A program made the position numbers and the translations under genes. From Argyresthia goedartella (Eukaryota; Arthropoda; Insecta; Lepidoptera; Argyresthiidae), in NCBI GenBank assembly GCA_949825045.1, contig OX463810.1, forward strand, positions 31,878,201 through 31,942,200: a DNA stretch of 64,000 nt. The letters run 5' to 3'. Under the pieces are notes generated by a model, which was not told the origin of the DNA, did no database searches, and saw nothing but the letters and a program-made list of their open reading frames with translations. Shown here in pieces: positions 1 to 10,640 of the stretch. Positions within the stretch are counted from its first letter, which is position 1; every line of letters starts with the position of its first letter.

Positions 1-879
1 ATAATAAATTTTTGCCTTTAAATATTTAAAATTGTTAAATATTTTATATAATTAATGTACATGTTTTTAAAGTAATTAAATTAAGTTAGTCTTAAAGCTG
101 ATTGTTATTATTTTATTGACACAATTTTTTTTTTATTTAACTCATGTTAGCTATTATTATGAAATACCGTAAACAACTTATATTTCGTATTTTTATTTTC
201 AAGTATATACCAAAATGTTTTAGTCACGCTTTAGTTGCATGCAGGTTGGACCGACGCGTGCCATTTTGAAGTGCTCCTAATTAGATAACAAAAGGCAAAC
301 ATTATGAGCCCTATTGTTAAGCTTCAAGTGCATCGGGCCATGGTATATGAAATAGAGTATAACTATTTAGTAATCTGTGGTAAAGGTAATATTAAACAAC
401 CGAATTCTGAACCGATTAGGTTCAAATTTGGTACACGTACGCATATCTGTGACCCAAAGACGAACGTGTCACGTAAACAAAATAAGTTTAATGGGGGGCA
501 ACTCAGTAAATAAAAAAAAAATAGCACTGGCAGAGTTAATGAAGTTTATTTTTCCTGTGCGCGATATTCAGCCATGAATCACCACTTGAAGGATACATTT
601 CCATTTTTAAAACTCAAACCATAATAATCAGGTATGTACTCATTAGTTTAGTTGATCATATTTGATTTTTTTTTCCATGTATATGAGACTTAAGTAAATG
701 TTTGACTTACAAAAGTGCATTATTTTGCCTATTTGCAATAAATGAGTTTAGTTTAGTTTTAATAAAAAAAACTGTATCATGTGACATGTCAAATAAAAGC
801 GCTTGTTGTGAGGATTTCAAATATATTTTTTCATGATTGTGAAATACATTACAAAATAATTAAAGAAATAAACCTTCAC
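1..879. other. Intergenic stretch, no gene recognised
   Basis: AT-rich sequence with only short open frames that lack recognisable domains. A segment at about 537-598 (core ttcagccatgaatcaccact) reappears in reverse complement at about 31455-31545, so part of this stretch is an interspersed repeat. Nothing else could be assigned. Confidence 0.5.
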
Positions 880-1330
880 AATTAGTCAGACTCGCGCACG
901 AAGGGTTCCATACCACCACACATTGGTATTCAAGTATCTTGCATGGGGATTAGGTATCTTTAATTTTTCTGTGTGTTCATATGTATAGCAAAATATATAT
1001 TACTATTATTGGTACTTTCATACTCAAATGTATGTAACCATGTTTATTGCAAGTTTGTTTGTGGTATTGAATGAAATTGTGGCCCCCTATTTAAACCATA
1101 CATTTCCCTACATTCTTAATTATTCGTAATGTTTAACCCCTCAGTTACCACCATTATAGGTTTTTAATTTTATTACCATGGCATAGGGTTTAAAAACGCG
1201 ATCCGCCCCAACTACCCTCGGTTTTTGAGTAGTTAAGTAAACAGCCATGTTTCATATATTTCTCATTTTATTTGGGTCAGTAGTTTTGGAGATAAGGTGG
1301 GCGAGTGGTCTTTTTTGCCTATTTTGTGAC
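880..1330 (+). repeat. Diverged copy of GGGTTCCG-type interspersed repeat
   Basis: The sequence starts with a block like actcgcgcacgaagggttcc and continues with a block resembling the better preserved copies at 57766-58186 and 35518-35935. It is heavily diverged and extended. An inverted relative lies at 2560-3075. This is a non-autonomous repeat; no coding capacity is seen. Confidence 0.6.
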
Positions 1331-2559
1331 ATATTTTTTAACTAAACTGCGATTTTTAATTTGAAACAAACAACTGTCATGTTCTAGAACAAAACAGTTA
1401 ACTTTGACATTAATATTGGGAGGCAGTTGCCACGTCCGAAGGACATACTTGGAGCCTACAGCCCTTCACGTCCTCCAGTAGGTAGAGCTAAGGAGCAACA
1501 AATCAACACTAAAGTTACCAGTTTCTCGAAAGAGAACCTGTCCACATACAGTGAAATCTAGAAAAACACGTGACATTGACGAAATTAACCTCGATGTTAC
1601 CGCCATTAATTAAGAAATAATAATAAGACATTCATATTATACTTTTGTACTGGAAAATTACAGTTGTTTGTTTACATTTCTGGCCTCAAATTTAAAATAG
1701 CAGTATAAGCATTTCAGGTATATGAAAAAGATTTATTTGATATCCTCGCAACGAGCCCTTTCATTAGACATATCATAAGACCAACTGCCCCCAATTGCGC
1801 CGATTGCCCCCAACTTAAATTAAACAATTAAATTTATATTTACCAATAAATAGTTACTTACTTACTTACACAACGTAACATAACATAGCGTCACGCCTTT
1901 TCCCATACAGGGTGGCAGAGGCACAACTGTGCCCACTTTAATAATTCAGATATCGAGGATGTGGGCAGAAGAACCACATTACCTTTGCCTAGCATTAAAA
2001 GAAATCTAGCTGACACTAGCTTTCAATGTCACCATAACATCTAACTGGTATTGTATTTAGCATAACCGTGCATTCAATTTGTTTGATCGCAAAGGAGATA
2101 ACATGTAATGTAATGCGCTCATGGCGGGCGTCAACTGAGACATTCAAACCGAACCCAGCTTTTTTCTTTTTTTTTTTTACTTTTTGGAACAGGCCTTTGT
2201 CTTTACAAAGCCTTGACAATGACATTTTTTTATGTTTTGGCAAAAGTAAAATGGTCCATTATGCCAACAACAACTTTTTCCAAAAACTCAAGATTTAAAA
2301 TTATATTTAAATATGAAAAATCAAAATTATGGAAAATGGTAAAATGAAAATCCCTTAAGCTCTCGACCAACTTTCGAATTAGCTATTAAAATTAGGGGGT
2401 TAATAATTTGAAATGTTGTCATGAATCAAACCTGCACCTTGTTTGTGAGAAGCAAGCGTGAAACCCATTAGACCAGGGAGCTATGTTATACATACATACA
2501 TTTCTCATCATTTTGCCTGTTAAGACCAAATACATTTTTTTTAAATTCAGGAACAGTAA
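1331..2559. other. Intergenic stretch between inverted repeat copies
   Basis: No gene recognised. It contains a short block around 1885-1915 (tcacgccttttcccatac) that recurs near 34230, so it is at least partly repetitive. The open frames at 2016-2298 overlap each other on opposite strands and show no domain. Confidence 0.45.
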
Positions 2560-3075
2560 TTTTGGAGAAAAGAATGGGGGCAATGGTCTTTTTGCATATT
2601 TTCTTAAATAGTTGTGATGGGTCGCAATTTTGAACCTTATGGTAATAAAATTTAAAACCTATAATGGAAGTGGCATTATCTAACGCTGGTGGTATTCAAG
2701 AGGTTAAATAAAATGTAACATTTTAGGTTTCATGAAAAAAGCAATGAGAAATTTGAGGTCCTTGAAAAAGCCCATTCATTTGAAATGTCACACAGTTAAT
2801 TTTTTTTTTTTAATTTCTGATCTGGCCCTCAAAATTGCGTATTCAAGAAATGAAATGAAAATGAAACGACCATTCCCCTCTTATCTCTGAAACTACTAAA
2901 CCTAAAATTTTGGAAATATTACATAGTATGGTCAAAGAAAATATTACAGTAAAAATAATAAGAAATATATGGTTTAAATAGGGGGGCAGAATTTATTTCA
3001 ATATCACATACAAACTTAAAAATGCATGTGGGTGGTACGGAGCCTATTGTGTGCGAGTCCGAATTGTACTTGACC
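2560..3075 (-). repeat. Inverted diverged copy of GGGTTCCG-type repeat
   Basis: The reverse complement aligns by eye to 880-1330: both contain cccctatttaaaccata, a block like ccattataggttttaaattt, and a terminal segment with gtgcgagtcc. The two copies face each other across about 1.2 kb. The right end abuts the hairpin motif at 3083. Confidence 0.55.
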
Positions 3076-3082
3076 TTTTTTA

Positions 3083-3115
3083 GGGGGCTTCCGCCCCCTT
3101 ATCGACACTCTGACC
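3083..3115 (+). repeat. Recurrent GC hairpin motif (copy 1)
   Basis: The motif gggggcttccgccccc forms a 6-bp GC stem and is followed by ttatcgacactctgac. The same unit is found at 33635-33667 and, inverted, at 40877-40906. It is probably a conserved end of a dispersed element family. Confidence 0.6.
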
Positions 3116-3269
3116 CTCCAATGCACTAATAATAGGCGGGAATGAGGAGGTTGAGCTCAAATCTCACGACATCTCACCAGGTAATATGCCTCAAAAGTAT
3201 TTTTGTTTATTTGAGGTTCTTACTCTTACATTGCTAAGCTACCAATACTTATCAGACCATCCCACTCAC

Positions 3270-3790
3270 CAGTTTGAAGTTGATCTTGATCATCTGCTTG
3301 AGCGCCTTGAACCCCCACTCGCCCTTCTCGCCACCCTCCAGCTCCAGAACTCTCTGGAAGCTTGTCAGCGCGTCGTGCGGCTCATCTTCCTTTAGCGCCT
3401 TGCTGTTGTAATACTGGTTCTCTAGGTCCACATCCGGCTCCGAGTTGCTGTCTTCCGAGTACTCCTGGGAACGAAGAAAGTTGTGTCAGTCATATGCAAT
3501 ACAGCAGCAATGTGATCTGTTGTTATAATGAGAAAATTCTAACCAAAAAACTCTTTGGTTTGTGTAAATATATCAGCCAGTGGTAGGACATATCATATAA
3601 TCTTGCCAGCAACGAAGGAGTTTTGAGAATAACACAAGCAGGGCGGTATGAACAGTGGATATTTACGTGAATAACGCTAAAAGAGAAAAACCGAGATCTG
3701 GTAATTGTATTCAAAAGTTATCGAGATGTAACGTACCAATCCATAGTCTTCTTCTTCCTCACACATGTAGTCATCGTCATTGTCGGACAT
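3270..3790 (-). CDS. CSN2: COP9 signalosome subunit 2, first two coding exons (gene continues left of window)
   Basis: Coding exon 1 is 3737-3790 (ATG at 3790, 18 codons, beginning [18 protein letters not shown]) and ends at a GTACGT donor. Exon 2 is 3270-3464 (65 codons) between a CCCAG acceptor and a GTGAGT donor, both in phase 0. The acidic start followed by [20 protein letters not shown] and then [20 protein letters not shown] is the highly conserved N-terminus of CSN2 (Drosophila Alien). The full protein is usually about 440 aa; its PCI domain lies in later exons that must be left of position 1, so intron 2 exceeds 3.2 kb. CSN2 is a scaffold subunit of the COP9 signalosome, which removes NEDD8 from cullins and acts in nucleus and cytoplasm. 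Identification is strong from the N-terminal signature; the rest of the gene is not visible. Confidence 0.92.
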
Positions 3791-4029
3791 TACTACGGAA
3801 TTTAATTATTATAGCCTATTTTATGAGGGAAATTGTATAAAAATACAAACAAAAAATTTTGCGACTTCCGTCCGTCCGCCCTCTGCTGTCATCACTTGTC
3901 ATTGTCTGTCTGTCAATCTATTTTTCTTTTTCTTTTTTTTGTAATGTTTTTTCCTTTATGGAAAAGGCTAAGAGCTTAAGCCCATACCGCCTGGTCTTAT
4001 ATTAATTTCTTTTCTTCTCTTCATATTGA

Positions 4030-4131
4030 TTGAGGCTAAAAGCCTTGTAAAGACAAGGCTTTTAGCCTCAAAGCAAAGCAAAGATTGAAGAAAATACCTA
4101 CGGAAAGCCGTAGGTATTTTCTTCAATCTTT
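4030..4131. repeat. Two adjacent perfect hairpins, both with loop AAAG
   Basis: Hairpin 1 pairs 4030-4048 with 4053-4071 (19 bp) around loop aaag. Hairpin 2 pairs 4080-4103 with 4108-4131 (24 bp) around another aaag loop. No mismatch is seen in either stem. The arms do not share sequence with each other. See also 20342-20456. Confidence 0.85.
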
Positions 4132-4188
4132 ATTATATATTCGAGGCACATAGCCTTGTCTAACGTGTTTATTCTTTAACTTCATAAT

Positions 4189-4288
4189 CCAGTATGTTTA
4201 GGTCAATCCGTGTTGTCAAATCAGGTATCAATTTTCCTCCAGTATTTATAGGTCACATCCGAGTTGTCAAATCGGATAGTATAGGTTT
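4189..4288 (+). repeat. Two-copy tandem repeat, 50-bp unit
   Basis: Units 4189-4238 and 4239-4288 begin ccagtat and share ttgtcaaatc. They are diverged from each other. They lie in the presumed 3' region of the minus-strand retroposon that follows. Confidence 0.5.
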
Positions 4289-4399
4289 TTTCCGGTGTAT
4301 TATTATTTTTCAAATAACTCCAATGGTACTCTTGATAAAATTATAAATAGGGTAAAATGCTTCTATATTCATAAGGAGATCCTGAATAGAGCGCGGGAC

Positions 4400-7112
4400 A
4401 TCCAGGGCGTCTATAAGCTGTCAATGAATACTAGTCTTTGTATATTGAATTGAGGGCAATCAAAAAATATATGATTTAGAGTTTGGTTTTCAGAATTACA
4501 AAATGTACAATTTGGGGAAGGAATCATTTTCAATCTATGTAAATGTTCATTAAATCTGCCATGTCCAATTCTCAAAGGACAAATTGTTGTGTAAAAGTTT
4601 CTATGTAGATATTTTCTGACGATAAACCATGGTCTCTTAATGTCCGAGTTAATATAGCTGTACCATTTTCCTTTTATTTGTGTCGTTTCTCTCCAATGAA
4701 GCATCCATTGATGTTTAATATTCGTTCTAATGTCGGTTTTGCAATCTGAAGCTGGCAACTTAATGAGCTGGCAAGTTTATCAGCGAGTTCGTTGCCAGAG
4801 ACGCCAATGTGTGATATCTACTAATTTTGGATCTATACAATAACAGAAAAAACAATAGTCAAAGTGACTTCTTACAAGGGCTTTGTATAGAGTTAAAAGA
4901 ATCTTAGGATCGGCACCCCAATGGCTGCCAACCAAAGATCTTAAAGTGTTGGTAGCTCTTAAAGCTCGTTTCGTTATGCAATCAACATATCTACACCATG
5001 AGAGATTCTGTGTAAAAACTACACCCAAAATTTTTATTTGAGATTGAATTGGTAATAAGTTATTGTCATATTGTAGCTTAACTGGGATGACTTTTTTCTT
5101 TGAGAATATGACTACTTTACTTTTAGCTGGACTAATTTCTAGATTTAAATATTGAAAGTAACTGTGTAATTTTTCCAGAGCTAAATTTAATTTTTGAGTT
5201 GTGTGTGTGATGTTATTACCACTGCAATAAATAGCCAAAACATCGGCAAACTATCATTTGCTGACTTCTGTTCCTAACATTTCATTGAGCCTGTGGATGT
5301 AGAGAATATACAATAAAGGGCTCAAAATGCCACCTTGTCAGACGCCTTTAGTTGATAATCTAGGCCCAAAAATATTATTGCAACTCATCTTAACATAAAC
5401 TTCTCTTCCACTGATAAACTCATAAATCCACGTAACACATTTTTCAGTTATTCCCAAAGAAAAAAGAATAGTACATAAAACAGAATGATTAATGTTATTG
5501 AATGCTCCTACAATATCGAAAAAAATACAGACAAGATGTTTATTACTGTTAATCGCAGCGTCAGTATCATGCAAGAGATGCCCTATACTCTCTCTTGCTG
5601 ACCGACCGCGACGAAACCCGAACTGATTTCTTGGAAGAATATGATTGGATTCAATATAAAACTCAAGACGTTGTTTCATAAGTTGCTCAAAAAGTTTACC
5701 TGCACAAGATGTTAATGCAATGGGACGGTAAGAGTCTGCATCATTTGGATCTATTCCTGCTTTTAGAATTGGAACCAAGCAATCTTGTTTCCACTCTTTT
5801 GGAATTATTGATTGTTCCCAGAGTAAATTTAAAATATTTAAAAATTTCACAAGGCAATCTGTTTCACGTTTTTGAAACATTTTGTAAGAAATGCAATCTA
5901 AACCAAAGGTTGTGTCTTTACGTGACTTGATAGCTGCTTTTAACTCATCTATGGTGAATGGATTGATAATGTAACTATTGGTGGGGTTTACGGAAGAAGT
6001 ATTATTTATTTGCATTGGTTGTGAAACAAAGTCAGGTGTATATTTCCTTAAAAAGTTATTTATCCAAAGTATTTCATTATTATTATTTAGTTTCGTACTT
6101 TTACTGTAGGATTTATTAAATTTACGCATAGTTTGCCAAATTTTAGAAATTGGAGTGGATCTATTTATTTCAGTACAGTATTTCTTCCAACTATTTAATC
6201 TTTCTAATTTAATAATAAGTTTTTTCTCAGCCTGCATTTTTTTTAAATTAATATAGTTTAAATCACTAGGATCTTGTTTAAATATAATAAAAGCTTCCTT
6301 ACTTTTTTGAACCGCGATAGCACACTTTTCATTCCACCATGGCAGAGGAGGATGCCGGTATTTAAAATTGCTTCCTGTCTGTTCGAGCTATTATTATTCA
6401 TATTCGAATTTTGGGCCTGACTTCTAAACATCGATTGATTAATAGCTTTATGAATGATATCACAATAGTCATAGTAAGACAGTAGAGGATCGTTATGGTT
6501 AATAATAAATTCTTTAAGCATAGTGTTGGCGAGCTTTGAAAACTTATTCCAATTTACTAGCCGTAGATTAGGTCTTTTGAGTGCAGCTGTGTTATTTTGA
6601 GAAATAAAGTTGTTTGTAGAAGAATCAATGATAGTGTTGAACAAAATCTCAGTTATTGTGGGTAGATTATTAACTTCCCAGGGGATCATCATATACTGTC
6701 CAATTGCAATTAAGGGCTATAGAGGGACTGACTATTGTTAAATCCAAACCATTTGGTCTCCAGTTATTTGTACCTACAGTTGTTGGTTGTGTGTCATTTA
6801 ATAACACTAAATTGCATTCATTTACAGCGTCGAGGACATCTCTTCCACGAGGACTGACAGATTGGCAACCCCACATGGTGTGATGTGCATTGAAATCACC
6901 TGCTACTAAGCATGGTTGTGGTAAGGTATTAATAAAATTAACATATTTTGTTTTCCTAAAAGTAGGACTACAATTTGTCGGGATATAAAGACTGGCCATT
7001 GATAATGAACTGTTATTAAAGTTTATTTTTATAGCAATATTCTGAAGTGAATCATCAAAAAATGTTTTTAATCGACTGTATTGAATGTTGTTACGAATGA
7101 CTATGGCAACAC
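4400..7112 (-). mobile_element. Decayed I/R1-group non-LTR retrotransposon
   Basis: Read on the minus strand, the pieces run in the order endonuclease (about 7110-6670), linker, reverse transcriptase (6240-4830), remnant RNase H and Cys/His C-terminus (4830-4411). RNase H places it with the I/R1/LOA group. The 5' part is missing, cut where the next transposon begins at about 7115. Confidence 0.8.
4411..7110 (-). pseudogene. ORF2 remnant: APE endonuclease, reverse transcriptase, RNase H remnant
   Basis: The endonuclease half contains LVAGDFNAHHTMWG and DLTIVSPS. The reverse transcriptase keeps YRPIALTSCAGKLFE, NQFGFRRGRSARESI and FFDIVGAFNNINHSVL. The palm motif reads FADV instead of YADD, in a different frame from the upstream part, so catalysis is lost. 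Near 4800 the RT frame runs straight into HIGVSGNELADKLASS, the last RNase H motif, so most of the RNase H domain is deleted. The C-terminus keeps a zinc-knuckle-like CTFCNSENQTLNHIFFDC. Several frameshifts divide the gene. In an active element it would nick target DNA and copy its RNA onto it; this copy is dead. Confidence 0.85.
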
Positions 7113-7252
7113 TGAGGGATTTTTAAAAAAAAACTTCAGAAGTTCCAAATTTGTCAATAGATGTCGTTGAAAAGTCGTGGCTTTCACAGCCAGTTGCCAG
7201 ATCAAAAATTTGTGTTCTGTGGCTGATGGTGGCTGGTCTGTGATGTGTCAAA

Positions 7253-7448
7253 CCGTTTCTCCTGTGGTTACGCGACGCGATGTTTTGTTTTCCTGTTCTC
7301 CTCTGTTTTGTGACTATTACGACGACCCTGGCTATTCTTTCGGACTCTTGTAGCTCCTTCCCTCGACTGACCTCCGCGTGCACCCTGGACATTTGCTTGC
7401 CATTACGATTGACCCCTGCCTGTGTATTGGACTTCGATTTTGTCATCA
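7253..7448 (+). repeat. Left inverted arm of ISL2EU-type element
   Basis: Matches the reverse complement of 18954-19144 over about 191 nt. The only difference I see is a 5-bp insertion here (cgacg near 7271). It ends about 50 nt upstream of the transposase ATG and is probably promoter and leader sequence. The frame through it (starting MFCFPVLLC) appears in both arms and is not taken as a gene. Confidence 0.9.
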
Positions 7449-8472
7449 CGATACCTTCGCGAGCACCCTGTGTTGATGCTGTTCGACAGACTTTGGTTAC
7501 CATGGAAAAAAAGCCTAATCGTCCATGCGTTGTTAGGTTTTGTAAAAAAAATGGTACGTACTCATCGTTTCCCTAGTGATGAACATCGACGTTCACTATG
7601 GGTTCAAGCTGTTGAACCAGCAAAGCCTGGATTTACCCTAGGAAAGCATAGCAGGATATGCTCCGATCACTTCAAGCCATCCGATTTTAATAGAACACCG
7701 TTATCATTGTTACAGCCAGGTAAGTTTACCTAAAGATTTCCGAGTATGCCTAGTACGCACCATACCCGTGCTCATGAGTGCTTACTTTCGCGAGTCAGGT
7801 GTGATTTCATCTTTTGCACTAATTAGTGCTTATGCGAGCAAGCTTATCAGCAATGTTCTTGCCCAATCTGTACCTATCCTTACACATAATCCGTTTGACA
7901 GGTGGCAGATGCCAACGTCAACAGCTCGCCTAACGCGAATAGTATTAAATAGCTACTAAAATGTCCTTATTAACATGTGTTTTTTTTATAGATATTGCTC
8001 CAAAAACTTTGAAGAAAACCTCTGTTCCTTCATTGTTTTCATGGAAAACAACTCCTCAACAATTTCCATCAACGTCTGAAGAACAAAACTCGCTAACTCT
8101 TAACCTAACCAAAGTTGAAAAAACCTATGCACGAAGTAAGTCACCTATTGTTATCTATAGCCTAAAGGAATTCATTCAATATTCTGTCTTGCATTGAGCC
8201 TTGCAGGACTGCGAAGCATGCAGAGTAGTTCTGCAAGGTGGATAGAAATACAGTCACAAAAAAACATAATATTTGATACCGCGCAGGTGCAGTTATTTGA
8301 TATCCTGCACAGGGCCTGTAAACTCGGAACACTGCTTGTAGTCCTTTGCACAGTAATACTGTTCTGTGGCTTGTTGTCCTGCTTAGCCGGCCGTATTGCA
8401 GACAGGAATATGAACAAGATACTGTGACAAACATTGAGAAATGCCGCATTGCAAGTATACTAATGTTGTTTG

Positions 8473-8695
8473 ACGACCTCTGTAGCGTTGCAGTTGGGGC
8501 TGTGCTTTACAAGTGAGACGTCCCGGGTTCGACTCCTGGTGGGGCGGGAGGAAAAAACACCCTCATGAAATGGATGTTTACATGTTTGTGATGTTGCTGT
8601 TTCTGGTTCCTACAACACAGGGTATCCTAGTGTGAAACCAGAAGCAATGTATGTGCCTGTATGTAAATGTAAAAATAAAACTAGAGATTCAAATA
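8473..8695 (+). mobile_element. tRNA-derived SINE in transposase intron 2
   Basis: A tRNA-like head with a box-B match (cgggttcgactcc) is followed by a body shared with the SINE at 24775-24990 (gctgtttctggttcc, aatgtatgtgcctgta). It lies in the intron between exons 2 and 3 on the same strand. It ends a few bases before the exon 3 acceptor. Confidence 0.75.
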
Positions 8696-8947
8696 TGTTT
8701 TCTTTTATTTCCAGTGTGTCCAATATTATTTGTAGAAGAGCAACAATATTTGGTCGCTGTGGATAGTAGTTTAAATGAAGATCCCTTACACATGAGTGAA
8801 GAAGATGCAGACTCTGTCTTTGCAAATCCCAACGATGACATGCAAGAAGATATTGCTGTGGAACTGCACAATGATATAGCAGAAGAGTTAGAGATTTCTC
8901 AACATGAAGAGTTGGTGCAGGAGGGATCATTGAGAGATGATAAGATA

Positions 8948-9082
8948 ACTTCAAAATATGAGTCAGTACAAACTCATGAGTGTAGTGTCTCAACTTCAAA
9001 AGATGAGTCAGTACAAACTCATGAGTGTAGTGTCTCAACTTCAAAAGATGAGTCAGTACAAACTCATGAGTGCAGTGTCTCG
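8948..9082 (+). repeat. In-frame tandem repeat, three 45-bp units
   Basis: Three consecutive 45-bp units encode TSK(Y/D)ESVQTHECSVS three times in the acidic linker of the transposase. The units differ at one or two bases. The length is a multiple of three, so the frame is kept. Confidence 0.95.
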
Positions 9083-10106
9083 GGTTTTACCATCCACTTG
9101 TACACAAATAATGATAAAGTTGTGCAATTCTACACTGGCCTAGAGAATTTTGAAAAAGTGATGCTTGTGTTTGACACTTTAGGGCAATGTGCCTATCTAT
9201 ATAATCTTACCTATTTTTATGGACATCCACCAAAGAACCTCAATGCATTCGAACAATTTTTCATTACCTTAATGATAGTACGGAGACATAAACCTTTCGA
9301 AGAAATTGCTATGATGTATCAAGTAACAACCAAACAAATCTATAATATATTTATCACTTGGGTCAGGTTCATTTCGCTGCAATGGAAAAATTTGGACTTG
9401 TGGTTAGACAGAGATAGCGTAAGAGCATACATGCCTTTAGATATTCATGATAAGTATCCATCAACACGGGTTATACTTGATGCGACAGAAATCCCTATTA
9501 AAAAACCTAAACTACCTTTTGCGCAGCAAGTCACATTCTCTTCCTATAAAAACAGGAACACCTTAAAGATCCTTATTGGAATTACCCCTAGTGGCTTCAT
9601 TAGTTATGTGTCTCCATGCTATGGCGGCTCTGCTACTGATAGGCAAGTTATAGAACGCAGTACAATACTTAGTAGATTTGACTACAATGATGAAATAATG
9701 GTGGATAAAGGCTTAAATGTCCAAGACATTTTTGTTCCCTATGGTGTCAAAGTGAACATGCCATCTTTCTTCAAAAAAGGCAATCAAAGTCTACCTCAGA
9801 CACTTAGCTCCTCCAGAAAAGTGGCAAGCAAAAGGGTTCATGTAGAAAGGGTTATTGGCTTGCTAAAGACATATAAGATTTTGACTCAACCTTTGAATGA
9901 AACAGAAATTGTGTCGAGCGACATTGTGTTTATATGCGCAATGTTGGTTAATTTTAGGTCTAGCATAATAAATAAATAAAGATGCTTAAATGAATAGGTA
10001 AAATGAAGTTTTATTAAGCAACATCAATGATGTGTCGAAGGCCTCCTTTACACTTTTGTACTTAGCTTTTACGTTTTGTATAGGCACTAGGGATTTAGAT
10101 ACAAAT

Positions 10107-10119
10107 CACCCACTTCTCT
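10107..10119 (+). repeat. Left 13-bp target-site duplication of LOA-like element
   Basis: cacccacttctct here is repeated exactly at 17001-17013, immediately after the retroposon's 3' tail. Confidence 0.9.
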
Positions 10120-10640
10120 AGGGTGATCTGAGCGACTACCTCCTAGTGTGGGGGTGCTGAAGTGATGCAGAAGGATACGTCCGACTGCATAACTTCTGCT
10201 TCCTCCTGGTGCACCCTGGTAACAGCGGCTAGTGACTGGTCCCCGGACCTCTTACTAGCCGATGGCTAAAAGTCCCTCCGGTTCTGTCGGTTAAGGTGGG
10301 TGTACCCGGCAGACTATCTACACTCACCTGCGTCTTGTGGTCTGCGCAGTTGATCACCGTAGGCCAGGATGAAGGGGTCCTGGGGGGTTGAGCCGAACGT
10401 TGCTGTGGATTTAGCTTCGTAAGGCAACACGCCCTCTTTGGCCTGGATTTCAGGCAAAACGGTAGCCTCGCCCGTAGCCGCGGGTTGGGGTAACGGCCAA
10501 GTGTCCCGTCAGAGGGCCACGGCTAGGGGTGTAGGGTCCGCTAAGGCGTCAGTCATAGCGGTGGGATGGGTCATGCTGACGGGGTAAGCTTCGGTGACTA
10601 CGGCGGTGGGACCATGTCGCTGACACCTTGGTTCCCATCG
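10120..10640 (+). promoter_or_regulatory. 5' leader and probable internal promoter of LOA-like element
   Basis: No long frame. Non-LTR elements carry their promoter inside the 5' leader, so this stretch is assigned that role by position only. Sequence is distinctly richer in G and C than its flanks. Confidence 0.45.

Larger units (their letters stand above)
7502..9979 (+). pseudogene. THAP-domain DDE transposase of ISL2EU-type element, three exons, one frameshift
   Basis: Exon 1 is 7502-7719 (ATG in context ACCATGG), exon 2 is 7992-8135 and exon 3 is 8715-9979. All donors are GTAAGT with AG acceptors, and the intron phases agree. Exon 1 encodes a THAP zinc finger: CVVRFC, HRFPSDEHRRSLW and CSDHF. 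It needs a frame change at the A8 run 7544-7551, so the domain is split. Exon 3 has a 15-residue repeat (8948-9082), then a helix-turn-helix region (AFEQFFITLMIVRRHKPFEE) and a DDE_Tnp_4 domain with VILDATEIP (D codon 9479), GSATDRQVI (D codon 9638) and HVERVIG (E codon 9845). The catalytic triad is intact. An AATAAA run follows the stop. Intron 2 carries a SINE. It would cut and join the element ends; because of the frameshift it is probably inactive unless the run length is miscalled. Confidence 0.82.

Noticed and set aside
7280..7576. Frame starting MFCFPVLLCFVTI, looking like a secreted or membrane protein
   Set aside because: The same frame occurs in the inverted arm at 18954-19144. It is leader sequence of the transposon arms, and its hydrophobic start is chance.
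8610..9044. Minus-strand frame of 144 codons with repeated HYTHEFVLTH
   Set aside because: Antisense of the 45-bp repeat in the transposase exon.
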